Positions 8,765 to 17,674 of a stretch of DNA of 64,000 nucleotides are shown here, piece by piece; within the stretch, counting starts at the first letter, position 1; each line of letters starts with the position of its first letter. The notes below the pieces were generated by a model, which saw only the letters and a list, made by a program, of their open reading frames with translations, was not told the DNA's origin and searched no databases. The stretch is taken from NCBI RefSeq assembly GCF_003003235.1, contig NZ_PVUE01000014.1, forward strand, positions 1 to 64,000, written 5' to 3'. Origin of the DNA: Antricoccus suffuscus (lineage in GTDB: Bacteria > Actinomycetota > Actinomycetes > Mycobacteriales > Antricoccaceae). The translations under genes were made by a program, and so were the position numbers.

Positions 8765-9535
8765 TTAGTCGGCGTCGTCGGTCGTCCAGAAGCCGCGCTT
8801 CTGCAGGACCTGTTTGAGCACCTCGGGCCTGTCAGTCATGATGCCGTCGACCTGCATGTCGATCAACCGGGACATCTCGTCCGGATCGTCGATTGTCCAC
8901 ACGTGCACTTGCTTGCCCAACTCATGTACGAGAGTCACGAATCGCGCGTCGACTAGCGTCTTACCCCGCACCGTGACTGGCACCTGCACGCAGTGTCCGG
9001 GCGTCTGAAGCATGGTGCCGCGGCGTCCGGCGTACGACGCGGCACGCAGTAGACCGACGCCTGCACGCCCGACGCCGGTAATGGCGTCCGGCCCCACTAG
9101 GGTTCGCAGGCGAGCGATCCGTGCGTCGCTGAACGACGTCAGGCAGACTCTCGACTGTGCGGATCGGCGTACGACCAGATCCGCAAGCGGCTCAACGACG
9201 TCGGCCGTTTTGGCGTCGATGTTGAGGTTGATCTGCGGCCATGTATCCAAAATGTCGTCCAGCCGCGAAATCGCGGGCACCGTGTCGTTCTTAATCTCGG
9301 CCAGTTCGTCCCACCTCGTGTCGGCGATGCGACCGGCCAATCCGGTGAGCCGGTTCAGCGACAAGTCGTGGAAGGCGACCACGACTCCGTCGGCAGTCAG
9401 TTGCACATCGGTTTCCAAGTAGCGGTAGCCAAGATCGACGCAATACTGAAACGCGGCCATCGAGTTTTCGTGCATGTGCGTCGCGCCGCCCCGGTGCGCG
9501 AACGCAATTGGTAGCGGTCCGTTCAGGTAACCCAC
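8765..9535 (-). CDS. Glycerophosphodiester phosphodiesterase
   Basis: Hydrolyses glycerophosphodiesters to glycerol-3-phosphate and an alcohol. The 256-residue TIM-barrel protein has HRGGATHMHENS near residue 14, ETDVQLTADGVVVAFHD with metal and acid/base residues, and the late VHVWTIDDPDEM and VDGIMTDRP elements. No signal peptide is present, so it is cytosolic. The GTG at 9535 was chosen: it stands about 12 residues before the conserved HRG and behind an AAGG ribosome site. Any longer frame would run through the divergent gene at 9584. Confidence 0.9.
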   Translation of the reverse strand: MGYLNGPLPIAFAHRGGATHMHENSMAAFQYCVDLGYRYLETDVQLTADGVVVAFHDLSLNRLTGLAGRIADTRWDELAEIKNDTVPAISRLDDILDTWPQINLNIDAKTADVVEPLADLVVRRSAQSRVCLTSFSDARIARLRTLVGPDAITGVGRAGVGLLRAASYAGRRGTMLQTPGHCVQVPVTVRGKTLVDARFVTLVHELGKQVHVWTIDDPDEMSRLIDMQVDGIMTDRPEVLKQVLQKRGFWTTDDAD

Positions 9536-9583
9536 CGGCCCAGCCTTCCCCGTTATCCGCCCCGTTGGCCGTACTCTCGCGCC

Positions 9584-9919
9584 GTGGCTAGTGAAACGCG
9601 TTGTAAGTGGTGCAGCAAGAAGATCGTCGACCAGACGTCCATTGGACGACGAAAACAGTACTGCGGTCAAGCATGTCGCCAACGTGCCTACGAGAAACGT
9701 CGTGAGCAGGGTGGTGGGATGCACGTAGACACCGACGCGGTAGTGGTACGTCGTATCGAGCTCGAATACCTGCAGGATCGGCTTTATGTACTGCGTTCGG
9801 CGGTCGAAGAACTCGACCGTTCGGTGAAAGAGAAGGCCTCGTTGCAGGAGATGACCACAGTCGCAAAAGAGGTAGTCGCGGCCACCGGTGATCTCGACAA
9901 GCTGTGGATCGTGCCCTAA
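9584..9919 (+). CDS. Conserved small protein with N-terminal zinc-finger-like Cys motif, function unknown
   Basis: A 111-residue protein starting at a GTG 48 bases from the divergent glycerophosphodiesterase. Residues 7-31 form a compact Cys pattern (CKWC, then YCGQAC) in a very basic stretch with RRKQYC and YEKRREQ, reminiscent of nucleic-acid-binding zinc ribbons. The C-terminal half (about 50-108) is predicted to be a charged helix or coiled coil. I do not recognise the family by name. Its TAA stop overlaps the stop of the convergent TetR gene by four bases. Confidence 0.7.
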   Translation: MASETRCKWCSKKIVDQTSIGRRKQYCGQACRQRAYEKRREQGGGMHVDTDAVVVRRIELEYLQDRLYVLRSAVEELDRSVKEKASLQEMTTVAKEVVAATGDLDKLWIVP

Positions 9920-10545
9920 CGACCGCGGTACGCTGCTAGCTCGGAAAGCCGGTGATCGAGCATGGTGGACCACGCATCCAGGACGGGCCGGCGCCGGCGC
10001 GAGTCGTCACTGAGTAAGTTGGCCAGGGCAAGCCCACGCAAGAAGTCCAGTGTGGCCTGGATTGTGGCACGCACTCCGGGGATCGATTCGTCAACTTCCA
10101 GTAGCGACACGGCCAGCTTATGGACATCGCGACCGAGCCGCGCCTCGAAGGGTCGGACCCGTGTCAGGAGGTCCGCATCGGTCGACGCGATCGACCACAC
10201 TGCGACCGAAGCCCGGAAACTGGCCCCGTTGTAGAGCACAAACAGATGGTCCAGGACTTTGCGAGTGCGCTGCGGGCCGCGCTCTGGGAGCGCATGTACA
10301 ACGGCCTCCACTTCCTTCGATCGTGCCGCTACTAACCGGTCGATCGCTGCGGTGAAAAGCACGTCGCGAGTAGGGAAGTGGTGCTGCGCCGCGCCACGCG
10401 AGACACCTGCCCTCTCGGCGACTAGTCCGACGGTAGTCGCGCTCCAACCGTGCTCAGCGAGGGCTTCGACCGCAGCGTCGAGTAGCCGGTCTTGGGTGAT
10501 CCGGCTCCGATCCTGTTGCGGCGGGCTCGCTGCAGACTGTGTCAC
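9916..10545 (-). CDS. TetR/AcrR-family transcriptional regulator, likely of the acyl-CoA carboxylase operon
   Basis: A 209-residue repressor with an N-terminal helix-turn-helix (about residues 18-62: ITQDRLLDAAVEALAEHGWS, then VAERAGVSRGAAQHHFPTRD) and a helical ligand-binding C-terminus. It is the last gene of the minus-strand operon that holds enoyl-CoA hydratase, acyl-CoA carboxylase and AtuA-like genes. The inferred ligand is an acyl-CoA or its acid. The GTG start overlaps the TGA of a 21-codon mini-ORF (GTGA), so translation is probably coupled. A candidate target site is the palindrome at 17644-17655. Confidence 0.88.
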   Translation of the reverse strand: MTQSAASPPQQDRSRITQDRLLDAAVEALAEHGWSATTVGLVAERAGVSRGAAQHHFPTRDVLFTAAIDRLVAARSKEVEAVVHALPERGPQRTRKVLDHLFVLYNGASFRASVAVWSIASTDADLLTRVRPFEARLGRDVHKLAVSLLEVDESIPGVRATIQATLDFLRGLALANLLSDDSRRRRPVLDAWSTMLDHRLSELAAYRGR

Positions 10546-10607
10546 TGGGCTACCCCCACTGACCCCTCTGGGATTTTGTGTCCACGTGCCACTGCGAGCT
10601 CGGTCAT
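10542..10607 (-). CDS. 21-residue mini-ORF translationally coupled to the TetR gene
   Basis: Between the enoyl-CoA hydratase stop and the TetR start lies a complete mini-ORF beginning MTELAVARG at an ATG (10607) preceded by GAGGAGACTTCC, a better ribosome site than TetR itself has. It ends at a TGA overlapping the TetR GTG start by the GTGA tetranucleotide. The peptide is hydrophilic and resembles no family I know. A leader or coupling peptide that sets TetR translation is the simplest reading; chance is possible. Confidence 0.45.
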   Translation of the reverse strand: MTELAVARGHKIPEGSVGVAQ

Positions 10608-10618
10608 GGAAGTCTCCT

Positions 10619-11389
10619 CTAGTCGGTTGCCCACCGGGCCGGCCGACGCTCCAGGAACGAGCGCATGCCTTCGTGGGCCTCCTCGGTCGCGAACAGGTTC
10701 ATCGACAGTTCCGTGAGTTTGTCGGCGTTCTCGTCGAAACCGGCAAGCATCTGCGCACTCTGAAGCTTCTTCGATTCGCGCAGTCCTTGCGGCGACGCTT
10801 TGCGCAGCTGCGCGGTCAACGCGTCGAGCTCTGCATCGAGATCGTCGGCTGCCGTGGTGATCAACCCGATGCGCTCTGCTGTTTTCGCGTCAAACACTTC
10901 TCCGGTCAGAAAGTACCGATTCGTGGCGCGGGAGGTCATCCGCGGGATCGTGGTCAGCGAAATGACCGCCGGTGCGAGCCCGAGAAGCGACTCTGAGAAT
11001 GCGAAAGTGCCCTTATCGCTGGAGATGACGATGTCGCATGCGCCGACGATCCCCGTGCCTCCGGCCCGCACATGTCCGTCCAGACGTGCAATTACAGGTT
11101 TTGGTGCCTCGATGATGCGCCGTAGAATATCCGGCAGATTGACGGGCGCGGCTTTTTTCGAATCGCTGCTGGCCTCACTGAGGTCGGCTCCCGCGCAGAA
11201 CGTACCGCCCGTGTGGGTGAGCACGATCGCACGCACAGCGTCATCGGCGATCGCGGCATCCAGCGCCGCAGCGAACTCGCCCACCAACTGACGGGAGAGG
11301 GCATTGCGGTTATGCGGCGCATCGAGAGTAATGGTGCAAATGCCTTTATCTGTCGCGGTGTGCACGACCTCGTCGGGATTCTCACTCAT
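10619..11389 (-). CDS. Enoyl-CoA hydratase/isomerase (crotonase family)
   Basis: A 256-residue crotonase-fold enzyme. Oxyanion-hole segments are visible: HTGGTFCAGADLSEAS near residue 60 and GHVRAGGTGIVGACDIVIS near 105. It is the fifth gene of the operon, 39 bases after the carboxylase alpha subunit. In leucine and acyclic terpene degradation an enzyme of this fold hydrates the carboxylated enoyl-CoA (methylglutaconyl-CoA or isohexenylglutaconyl-CoA), which is the inferred job here; the exact substrate is not shown by the sequence. Confidence 0.88.
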   Translation of the reverse strand: MSENPDEVVHTATDKGICTITLDAPHNRNALSRQLVGEFAAALDAAIADDAVRAIVLTHTGGTFCAGADLSEASSDSKKAAPVNLPDILRRIIEAPKPVIARLDGHVRAGGTGIVGACDIVISSDKGTFAFSESLLGLAPAVISLTTIPRMTSRATNRYFLTGEVFDAKTAERIGLITTAADDLDAELDALTAQLRKASPQGLRESKKLQSAQMLAGFDENADKLTELSMNLFATEEAHEGMRSFLERRPARWATD

Positions 11390-11428
11390 GCGTGCGGTCC
11401 TTTCGTTTCGATGGGTACAGGTGTTGAG

Positions 11429-13426
11429 TTAGCTTGCCGCGCCGGCGTCCTCTGCCGTCTTCTCAACGACGGCGAGCGCAGTGCCGACATCCACCTGAGT
11501 GCTGACCTCGACCAGTATCTCGGTAATGACGCCGTCGTACGGCGCGACAATCTGATGTTCCATCTTCATCGCTTCGAGCCACATGAGTGGCTGCCCGCTC
11601 ACCACCGGATCGCCTACAGCACAGGCGATCCGCAGAACTGACCCGGGCATCGGGGCGATCAATGAGCCCTCGGCGACCTGGTCGGCCGGGTCGACGAACC
11701 GAGGATGACGCTGCAGCGTCGTCGTTCCGCGTGGTCCGCTGACATAGAACAGCGAGTCGTATCGCGTGACCTCCAGCGTCTGACGTACACCGGCCACCTC
11801 TGCCAGCACCCGTTCGGCGTCGTACGCAAGGACTCGCACGTCGTCGCGTCCCTCAAGCACCGGACCGGAACGCTCAGGCATGTAACGGATCGCGACCTCC
11901 TGTCCGCTGACGGTGAAGATATCTGCGATCGGTTCGCCGAGCACATTTCGCCATCCCTGGGGCAGGGTGCCATTGACCGGTGAGCGACCGTGTAGACCCG
12001 CGCGATAGGCCAGCGCGGCAGCGAACCCGGCCAGCGTCGCGTCTCGTTCGTCGTAGACCAACGCAAGCACCTGGTCGGCGTACTTCGTGAGGAAGGAAGT
12101 GTCGGTGTCACCGGCGACGAATGCCGGATGCGTCAGGATGCGCACCAGCGAGTCTCGGTTGGTGGTGACTCCGTGCAGCTTCGCCCGCCGCAGCGCATCG
12201 GCGAGAATGGCCGCGGACTCCGTGCGCGTCGGCGCCCAGCTGATCACTTTGGCAAGCATCGGGTCGTAGTCGGTGCCGATCACCGATCCCGCGACCACTC
12301 CGGAGTCCAGCCGGACCCCGGCTCGGTCTAGCACGCCGAACTCGCGCTGCACCGCGGGCACCTCGAAAGCGCGCATTACGCCGGCTTGTGGTTGATAGTC
12401 GTGCGCGGGATCCTCGGCGTAGAGGCGAACTTCGATAGATGAGCCGCGAGACGGTGACGGTTCGCCCTCGAGGCGTTCGCCCTGTGCGACCTCGATCTGA
12501 AGGCGCACTAGGTCGAGTCCGGAGGTGCATTCGGTGACCGGATGCTCCACCTGGAGTCGAGTATTCATCTCGAGAAAGTAGAAATGCCCGTCATCGTCTG
12601 CCAGGAACTCGACGGTGCCCGCGCCCACGTAGCTGATCGTCTTTGCCGCAGCCCGAGCAGCCTCGAACAGTTCTTCACGCATCCCGGAAATACGCTCGAC
12701 GAGAGGGGAGGGCGCCTCCTCAACAACCTTTTGATAGCGCCGTTGGATAGAGCATTCACGTTCTCCGACAGCCCATATCGTGCCGTGCTGGTCGGCCATG
12801 AGCTGCACTTCGATGTGATGCCCGGTCGGAATGTAACGCTCGCAAAAGACCGTGTCATCACCGAATGCCGAACCGGCTTCCTGCTGAGCGGAGGCGATCT
12901 GATCCTTGAGCCGATCGAGCGTCTCGACGATGCGCATGCCGCGACCGCCACCGCCGGCCGATGCCTTGACCAGCACAGGGAGGTCGTCATCGGTGACATC
13001 TGCTGGATTCAGTTTGTCCAGGATGGGTACGCCGGAATCGGCCATCATCCGCTTGGACTCGATCTTCGAACCCATGACTTTGATCGACTCCGGAGGCGGT
13101 CCTATCCAGACGAGACCAGCGTCGGACACGGCTTGGGCGAATGCGGCGTTTTCCGAGAGGAAACCGTATCCGGGATGGATCGCCGTCGCGCCGGTGCTCT
13201 TAGCGGCGGCGAGAATCAGATCGGTGCGTAGGTATGTTTCGCTGGGCGTCGCGCCGGGCAGGTGCACGCTCAGGTCGGCCTCTGCCACAAACGGGGCGTC
13301 TTCGTCGGCGTCGGAGAACACCGCCACTGTCGAGATGCCCATGGTGCGGCACGTCGCGAAGACCCGACGTGCGATTTCGCCGCGGTTGGCGACCAGGATG
13401 CGCTCAATGCGCTGTGGGGTAGTCAT
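11429..13426 (-). CDS. Acyl-CoA carboxylase alpha subunit (biotin carboxylase plus biotin carrier)
   Basis: Catalyses ATP-dependent carboxylation of biotin for transfer to an acyl-CoA. The 665-residue protein has a biotin carboxylase N-terminus (RIERILVANRGEIARRVF), the ATP-grasp glycine loop KASAGGGGRGMRIV, EMNTRLQVEHPVTE, and a C-terminal carrier domain with the biotinylated lysine in LEAMKMEH about 50 residues from the end. The start is the ATG at 13426 behind GAGGAA. It lies 14 bases after the beta subunit, so the two form one enzyme. Length and order match methylcrotonyl- and geranyl-CoA carboxylases. Confidence 0.93.
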   Translation of the reverse strand: MTTPQRIERILVANRGEIARRVFATCRTMGISTVAVFSDADEDAPFVAEADLSVHLPGATPSETYLRTDLILAAAKSTGATAIHPGYGFLSENAAFAQAVSDAGLVWIGPPPESIKVMGSKIESKRMMADSGVPILDKLNPADVTDDDLPVLVKASAGGGGRGMRIVETLDRLKDQIASAQQEAGSAFGDDTVFCERYIPTGHHIEVQLMADQHGTIWAVGERECSIQRRYQKVVEEAPSPLVERISGMREELFEAARAAAKTISYVGAGTVEFLADDDGHFYFLEMNTRLQVEHPVTECTSGLDLVRLQIEVAQGERLEGEPSPSRGSSIEVRLYAEDPAHDYQPQAGVMRAFEVPAVQREFGVLDRAGVRLDSGVVAGSVIGTDYDPMLAKVISWAPTRTESAAILADALRRAKLHGVTTNRDSLVRILTHPAFVAGDTDTSFLTKYADQVLALVYDERDATLAGFAAALAYRAGLHGRSPVNGTLPQGWRNVLGEPIADIFTVSGQEVAIRYMPERSGPVLEGRDDVRVLAYDAERVLAEVAGVRQTLEVTRYDSLFYVSGPRGTTTLQRHPRFVDPADQVAEGSLIAPMPGSVLRIACAVGDPVVSGQPLMWLEAMKMEHQIVAPYDGVITEILVEVSTQVDVGTALAVVEKTAEDAGAAS

Positions 13427-13440
13427 GTGGTTGAGTTCCT

Positions 13441-15039
13441 CTACATCCGGAAGATGCCATAGCCACTGGCACCTTCGACGGGGCCGTTGTGGATAGCCGA
13501 CAGGCAAAGCCCCAGCACGGTACGGGTGTCACGCGGATCGATGAGGCCGTCGTCGTACACGTGGCCCGACATGAACATCGGTAGTGACTCGGCTTCGATC
13601 TGGGCCTCGACGGCTGCTCGCATCGCCGCGTCTTGCTCCTCGTCGTACACCTCGCCGCGTCCCTGGGCCGATGCCCGGCCCACGATGGACAGCACGCCCG
13701 CAAGCTGCGCCGGACCCATCACCGCCGACTTTGCGCTCGGCCAGGCGAATAGGAACCGCGGGTCGTAGGCCCGGCCGCACATTCCGTAGTTGCCTGCGCC
13801 GTACGACGAACCCATGATCAGTGAGATGTGTGGGACGGTTGAGTTGGAGACCGCGTTGATCATCATCGAGCCGTGTTTGACGATGCCGCCTTGCTCGTAT
13901 TTCTCTCCGACCATGTATCCGGTCGTGTTGTGCATGAAGATCAGCGGCGTATTTGCACGGTTGGCCAGCTGGATGAACTGCGTGGCCTTGTGTGCCTCCT
14001 CGCTGAAAAGTACGCCGCGGGCATTGGCAAGTATCCCGATCGGGTAACCGCCCAACTGCGCCCATCCGGTGACCAGGCTTGTGCCGTATAGCGGCTTGTA
14101 CTCATCGAAGTCGGAGTCGTCGACGAATCGCGCCAGCACTTCCCTGGGATCAAAGGGAACCTTGAGGTCGCTGGGCGCGATGCCAAGCAACTCCTCTTCG
14201 TCGTACCGCGGCGGCAGACCTTCGCCGATCGGCGCCGGTCCCTTCTTCTTCCAGTTCAGTCGCTTGACGATGTTGCGGCCTATGCGCACGCAGTCATGCT
14301 CGTCCACGGCGAAGAAGTCCGCCAGTCCGGTTGTCCGGGCGTGCATCTGTGCGCCGCCGAGCGACTGCTCGTCGGCATCCTCGCCGGTGGCCATCTTCAC
14401 CAGAGGCGGACCGCCGAGAAACACTTTTGCCTGTTGGTCGACCATGACGACAAAATCGGACATGCCGGGGATGTAGGCGCCGCCGGCTGTCGAGTTGCCA
14501 AAAACCAATGCGATTGTCGGGATGCCGGCCGCGGACAACCGGGTCAGGTCTCGGAAGCTTTGGCCACCCGGTATGAAGATGTCCTTCTGAGTAGGCAGAT
14601 CCGCGCCGCCCGATTCGACCAGACTGATCAGCGGCATGCGATTCTTCAGTGCGATGTCGTTGGCGCGCAGCGACTTCTTCATCGTCCACGGATTCGTCGT
14701 ACCGCCCTTGACCGTTGGGTCGTGCGCGACGAGAACGCACTCGACGCCCTCGACGACACCGATCCCGGTAACAACACTCGCCCCGACGGTGAACTTGCTG
14801 CCGTACCCCGCGAGTGGCGAGAGCTCTAAGAATGCCGAGTCCTCATCGAGAACGAGGTTGATCCGCTCGCGTGCCAGCAGGCGCCCGCGTTTGCGGTGCC
14901 GCGCGATGTAGCGCTCACCGCCGCCCGCGACAGCGATATCGTGCTGCTCGTGCAGTTGACGTAGCTTGTCCTCCATAGACTCGCGATTTGCCTGGTACAG
15001 ATCAGACTTATCGTCGATCGCGGTGCGGATAACGCTCAT
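13441..15039 (-). CDS. Acyl-CoA carboxylase beta subunit (carboxyltransferase)
   Basis: Carries the carboxyltransferase half-reaction of a biotin-dependent acyl-CoA carboxylase. The 532-residue protein shows the tandem crotonase-like domains, with LVESGGADLPTQKDIF, VFGNSTAGGAYIPGMSDFVV, GGPPLVKMATGED and, late, GSSYGAGNYGMCGRAYDPRF. These fit methylcrotonyl-CoA or geranyl-CoA carboxylase beta subunits better than propionyl-CoA ones. The ATG at 15039 (MSVIRTAID) has an AAAGGA ribosome site and stands 28 bases after the AtuA-like gene. Which substrate fits its pocket cannot be read by eye. Confidence 0.92.
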   Translation of the reverse strand: MSVIRTAIDDKSDLYQANRESMEDKLRQLHEQHDIAVAGGGERYIARHRKRGRLLARERINLVLDEDSAFLELSPLAGYGSKFTVGASVVTGIGVVEGVECVLVAHDPTVKGGTTNPWTMKKSLRANDIALKNRMPLISLVESGGADLPTQKDIFIPGGQSFRDLTRLSAAGIPTIALVFGNSTAGGAYIPGMSDFVVMVDQQAKVFLGGPPLVKMATGEDADEQSLGGAQMHARTTGLADFFAVDEHDCVRIGRNIVKRLNWKKKGPAPIGEGLPPRYDEEELLGIAPSDLKVPFDPREVLARFVDDSDFDEYKPLYGTSLVTGWAQLGGYPIGILANARGVLFSEEAHKATQFIQLANRANTPLIFMHNTTGYMVGEKYEQGGIVKHGSMMINAVSNSTVPHISLIMGSSYGAGNYGMCGRAYDPRFLFAWPSAKSAVMGPAQLAGVLSIVGRASAQGRGEVYDEEQDAAMRAAVEAQIEAESLPMFMSGHVYDDGLIDPRDTRTVLGLCLSAIHNGPVEGASGYGIFRM

Positions 15040-15067
15040 TGGCGTCCTTTCTGTCGACGTACGCCGC

Positions 15068-16774
15068 TCATAGCAGCGAGTCCGGGATGTCCACGACTCG
15101 GGAACGAAGCCATTCGCCAATCGCTTTGGCTTGCGCGTCGAAGCGTGCTTTCTGCGCGACGCCGAGGCCGAGGATGCCCTCGATGACGAAGTTGACGGCA
15201 TTCAGGTTGGGTAGCGGCTGCCGGCGGATTGTCAGGTCGGCCGCTTCTGGAAGCAGTTCGCGAACTTTGTCGACGGTCAGGGTCTGCGCGAGCCAGGGCC
15301 AGGCTTCTTCGCGACGTACCCACACGCCCACGTTGGCTGAACCGCCCTTGTCACCGCTGCGGGCGCCGGCAATCGTCCCGAGTGCGGCGCGTGTCGTCGG
15401 CTGGTCGCTGAGCGGCGGCGCGCTGTAGTCGTCGGGTACGTCGACTAGTTCGAGAGTTGTGGTGGTTGGTTCGATGATCTTCGTTGTTCCGTCTGGCAGC
15501 AGGGCCTGGTGCTCGATCTCGGTCGCCGGGATTGTCGCTGGAACGAGCACGCCGTACGGCTGCGAACCTTGCGGCGGGGCCGTGGTGTGGAACCCGGGAA
15601 TGCTCGCCAACGCGATCTCGACACCGGTGTTGGAGAATGACCGGCCGATGAGCTTGGGATCCGGATCGCGCGCATCGAGGTGCAGGAACGCGCTGGCTTC
15701 CTCCTCGCTTGCGCTGTCCGAGTGGTCGGTGCGTGCGAGGGTCCAGGACATCTCCGCGGGACGCTTTTGCAGGTGCGCCTCGAACTGGTTCTTGATCAAC
15801 TCGGCCTTCGCGTCGATGTTGAGTCCGGTCAAGATGAAGCTCATCTCGTTGCGGTGGCCACCGATGATGTTGGCGCACACCTTGTACGTCGGCGGTGGCG
15901 CCTCACCTCGCACGCCGCTGACCTCCACCCGGTCTTTGCCGTCTTGGCGCAACTTAATGGAATCCAGTCGCAACGTTGCGTCGGGGTTCGCATAGCGGGC
16001 GTTGCCTACTTCGTAGAGCAGCTGGGCAGTCACCGTTTCGACGGTGACTGCCCCGCCGGTCCCGTCGTGCTTGGTGATGATGCATGAGCCGTCCGCGCGT
16101 ACCTCCGCAATCGGGTAGCCCGGGCTAGTCATGTCCTCGATCTCGTCGAAGAAGGAGAAGTTGCCGCCGGTCGCCTGCGTACCGCACTCGATGATGTGTC
16201 CTGCCGCGATGGCACCAGCAAGCTTGTCGAAGTCATCACGCTGCCAGTCGAACCGCCAGGCCGCTGGTCCGACAACAAGCGACGCGTCGGTTACCCGGCC
16301 GGTAACCACGATGTCCGAGCCCGCTGCGAGGCACTCGGCGATGCCCCAGCCACCCAGGTAGGCATTCGCGGTCAAAGCATCGTGTACGCCGAGGTCCTCG
16401 GCGCGGTCCATCACGTCATCGCCGTATACGACGCCGATCTTCGGCGACAAACCGAGCTCGGCGGCGACCTTGTGCAACGCCTCGCCGAGGCCCTCGGGAT
16501 TGACCCCGCCGGCGTTGACGACGATCTTGGTATTGCGATCCAGCGCCGTGCCCATCGAACTTTCCATCTGACGCAGGAAAGTCTTGGCGTAACCGGTGTC
16601 GGCGTCCTTGAGCTTGTCGCGCCCGAGGATCAGCATCGTCAGCTCGGCGAGGTAGTCGCCGGTCAATACGTCGAGGTCTCCACCGGTCAGCATCTCCTCG
16701 AACGCCGATAACCGATCGCCGTAGAACGCCGAGCAGTTGCCGATTCGAATCACGTCGGGTGTCGACGTACTCAT
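15068..16774 (-). CDS. Acyclic terpene utilisation AtuA-family protein (DUF1446)
   Basis: AtuA proteins are required for growth on citronellol or geraniol in Pseudomonas, but their biochemical role is unknown. The 568-residue protein begins IRIGNCSAFYGDRLSAFEEM, the family start, and has GGVNPEGL and GWGIAECLAAGSDIVVTGR further in. The C-terminal part (from about 465, ALGTIAGARSGDKGGSANVG) matches the extra AtuA C-terminal domain. Its ATG overlaps the TGA of the upstream gene (ATGA), so both are translated together. Next to carboxylase and hydratase genes it points to degradation of a branched or terpenoid acyl-CoA. Confidence 0.9.
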   Translation of the reverse strand: MSTSTPDVIRIGNCSAFYGDRLSAFEEMLTGGDLDVLTGDYLAELTMLILGRDKLKDADTGYAKTFLRQMESSMGTALDRNTKIVVNAGGVNPEGLGEALHKVAAELGLSPKIGVVYGDDVMDRAEDLGVHDALTANAYLGGWGIAECLAAGSDIVVTGRVTDASLVVGPAAWRFDWQRDDFDKLAGAIAAGHIIECGTQATGGNFSFFDEIEDMTSPGYPIAEVRADGSCIITKHDGTGGAVTVETVTAQLLYEVGNARYANPDATLRLDSIKLRQDGKDRVEVSGVRGEAPPPTYKVCANIIGGHRNEMSFILTGLNIDAKAELIKNQFEAHLQKRPAEMSWTLARTDHSDSASEEEASAFLHLDARDPDPKLIGRSFSNTGVEIALASIPGFHTTAPPQGSQPYGVLVPATIPATEIEHQALLPDGTTKIIEPTTTTLELVDVPDDYSAPPLSDQPTTRAALGTIAGARSGDKGGSANVGVWVRREEAWPWLAQTLTVDKVRELLPEAADLTIRRQPLPNLNAVNFVIEGILGLGVAQKARFDAQAKAIGEWLRSRVVDIPDSLL

Positions 16775-17556
16775 GCGTGTGCCTCTTCTCGTTTTGCGCC
16801 GGGCGGACCGGCGAACGCTTGGATGATCTCGAGCCAGTGATCGGCCTCGGCGCCGTTGGCCGTGACGTCGCAGTCATTGCGGTGCCGACGTTGAACGGCA
16901 AGCAGACAGAAGTCGAGTGCGCTGCCCTTGACCGACTGGTCGTCGTGAGGGTCACCCCACGTCCACAGCTCGCCGGACGGACCGGCGAGCTCGAGGTACA
17001 CAGTGCTGTCCGGCGGCGTCAGGTTGTTAGTCATATACGCGAAACCCCGTGCGCGGTATGCGATGTGGGCGACATTCTTGAGTCGATCGGTCGGCGTGCG
17101 CTCAAGGCCGAGCCCGTCGGCGACGTCTTGCCCGTGTGCCCAGGTTTCCATCAGTCGCGCTGTCGCCATGGATACCGCGTTCATCGGCGGGCCGAACCAG
17201 GGAAGCTTCTCGCCGGATTTCGTCGCCAGCAGCACATCGGCGATGTCTCGGCGAGTCTCACGCCACGTCGCCAGTAGCTCGGCAGGATCTTCTCTCGCGC
17301 CATTTGCAGCGTCGACATCGACGAGGTTGGGCTGCGATTGCGACTGGGTCAGGATCTCCTTGAACGCGTCGGGATCGGTCGCCGCCTTGACGCTGGCGCG
17401 ATCGGTCCACCGAAGATGGGCGATCTGGTGCGCGACGGTCCACCCGGGCGCAGGAGTCGAGGTACGCCATTGGTCGGGTTGTAGTCCTGCCACGATGCTA
17501 TCGAGATCGTCGCCTTCAGCGACGAGGTCATTAACAATGCTGGCGAGATCTGCCAT
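16771..17556 (-). CDS. TIGR03084-type metal-binding DinB-fold protein (mycothiol maleylpyruvate isomerase-like)
   Basis: The 261-residue protein has the DinB/MDMPI helical bundle with PAPGWTVAHQIAHLRWTD (metal-binding His) near residue 38 and LMETWAHGQDVADGLG near 145, features of mycothiol-dependent or related enzymes in actinomycetes. It is the first gene of the carboxylase operon; the ATG at 17556 follows GGGAGGACG. TIGR03084 genes are often found beside AtuA-like and acyl-CoA carboxylase genes, but no reaction is established, so its role is open. Confidence 0.82.
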   Translation of the reverse strand: MADLASIVNDLVAEGDDLDSIVAGLQPDQWRTSTPAPGWTVAHQIAHLRWTDRASVKAATDPDAFKEILTQSQSQPNLVDVDAANGAREDPAELLATWRETRRDIADVLLATKSGEKLPWFGPPMNAVSMATARLMETWAHGQDVADGLGLERTPTDRLKNVAHIAYRARGFAYMTNNLTPPDSTVYLELAGPSGELWTWGDPHDDQSVKGSALDFCLLAVQRRHRNDCDVTANGAEADHWLEIIQAFAGPPGAKREEAHA

Positions 17557-17643
17557 CGAGCGTCCTCCCTGACGTCGGTACCACCGAATCGTCGCATCAC
17601 CACACGACAAAAGCAAGCACGCCTGATTGTTTTATCCGCGCGC

Positions 17644-17655
17644 TTAGATATCTAA
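17644..17655. promoter_or_regulatory. 12-bp perfect palindrome upstream of the carboxylase operon, putative operator
   Basis: TTAGATATCTAA is a perfect AT-only-core palindrome in a GC-rich region, flanked by CGCGC and, a few bases later, GCGCG. It lies about 88 bases upstream of the first gene of the operon (start 17556), a normal place for a TetR-family operator. The operon-terminal TetR gene is the obvious candidate repressor. That link is inferred. Confidence 0.4.
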
Positions 17656-17674
17656 TCGATGCGCGGAGGCCGAC

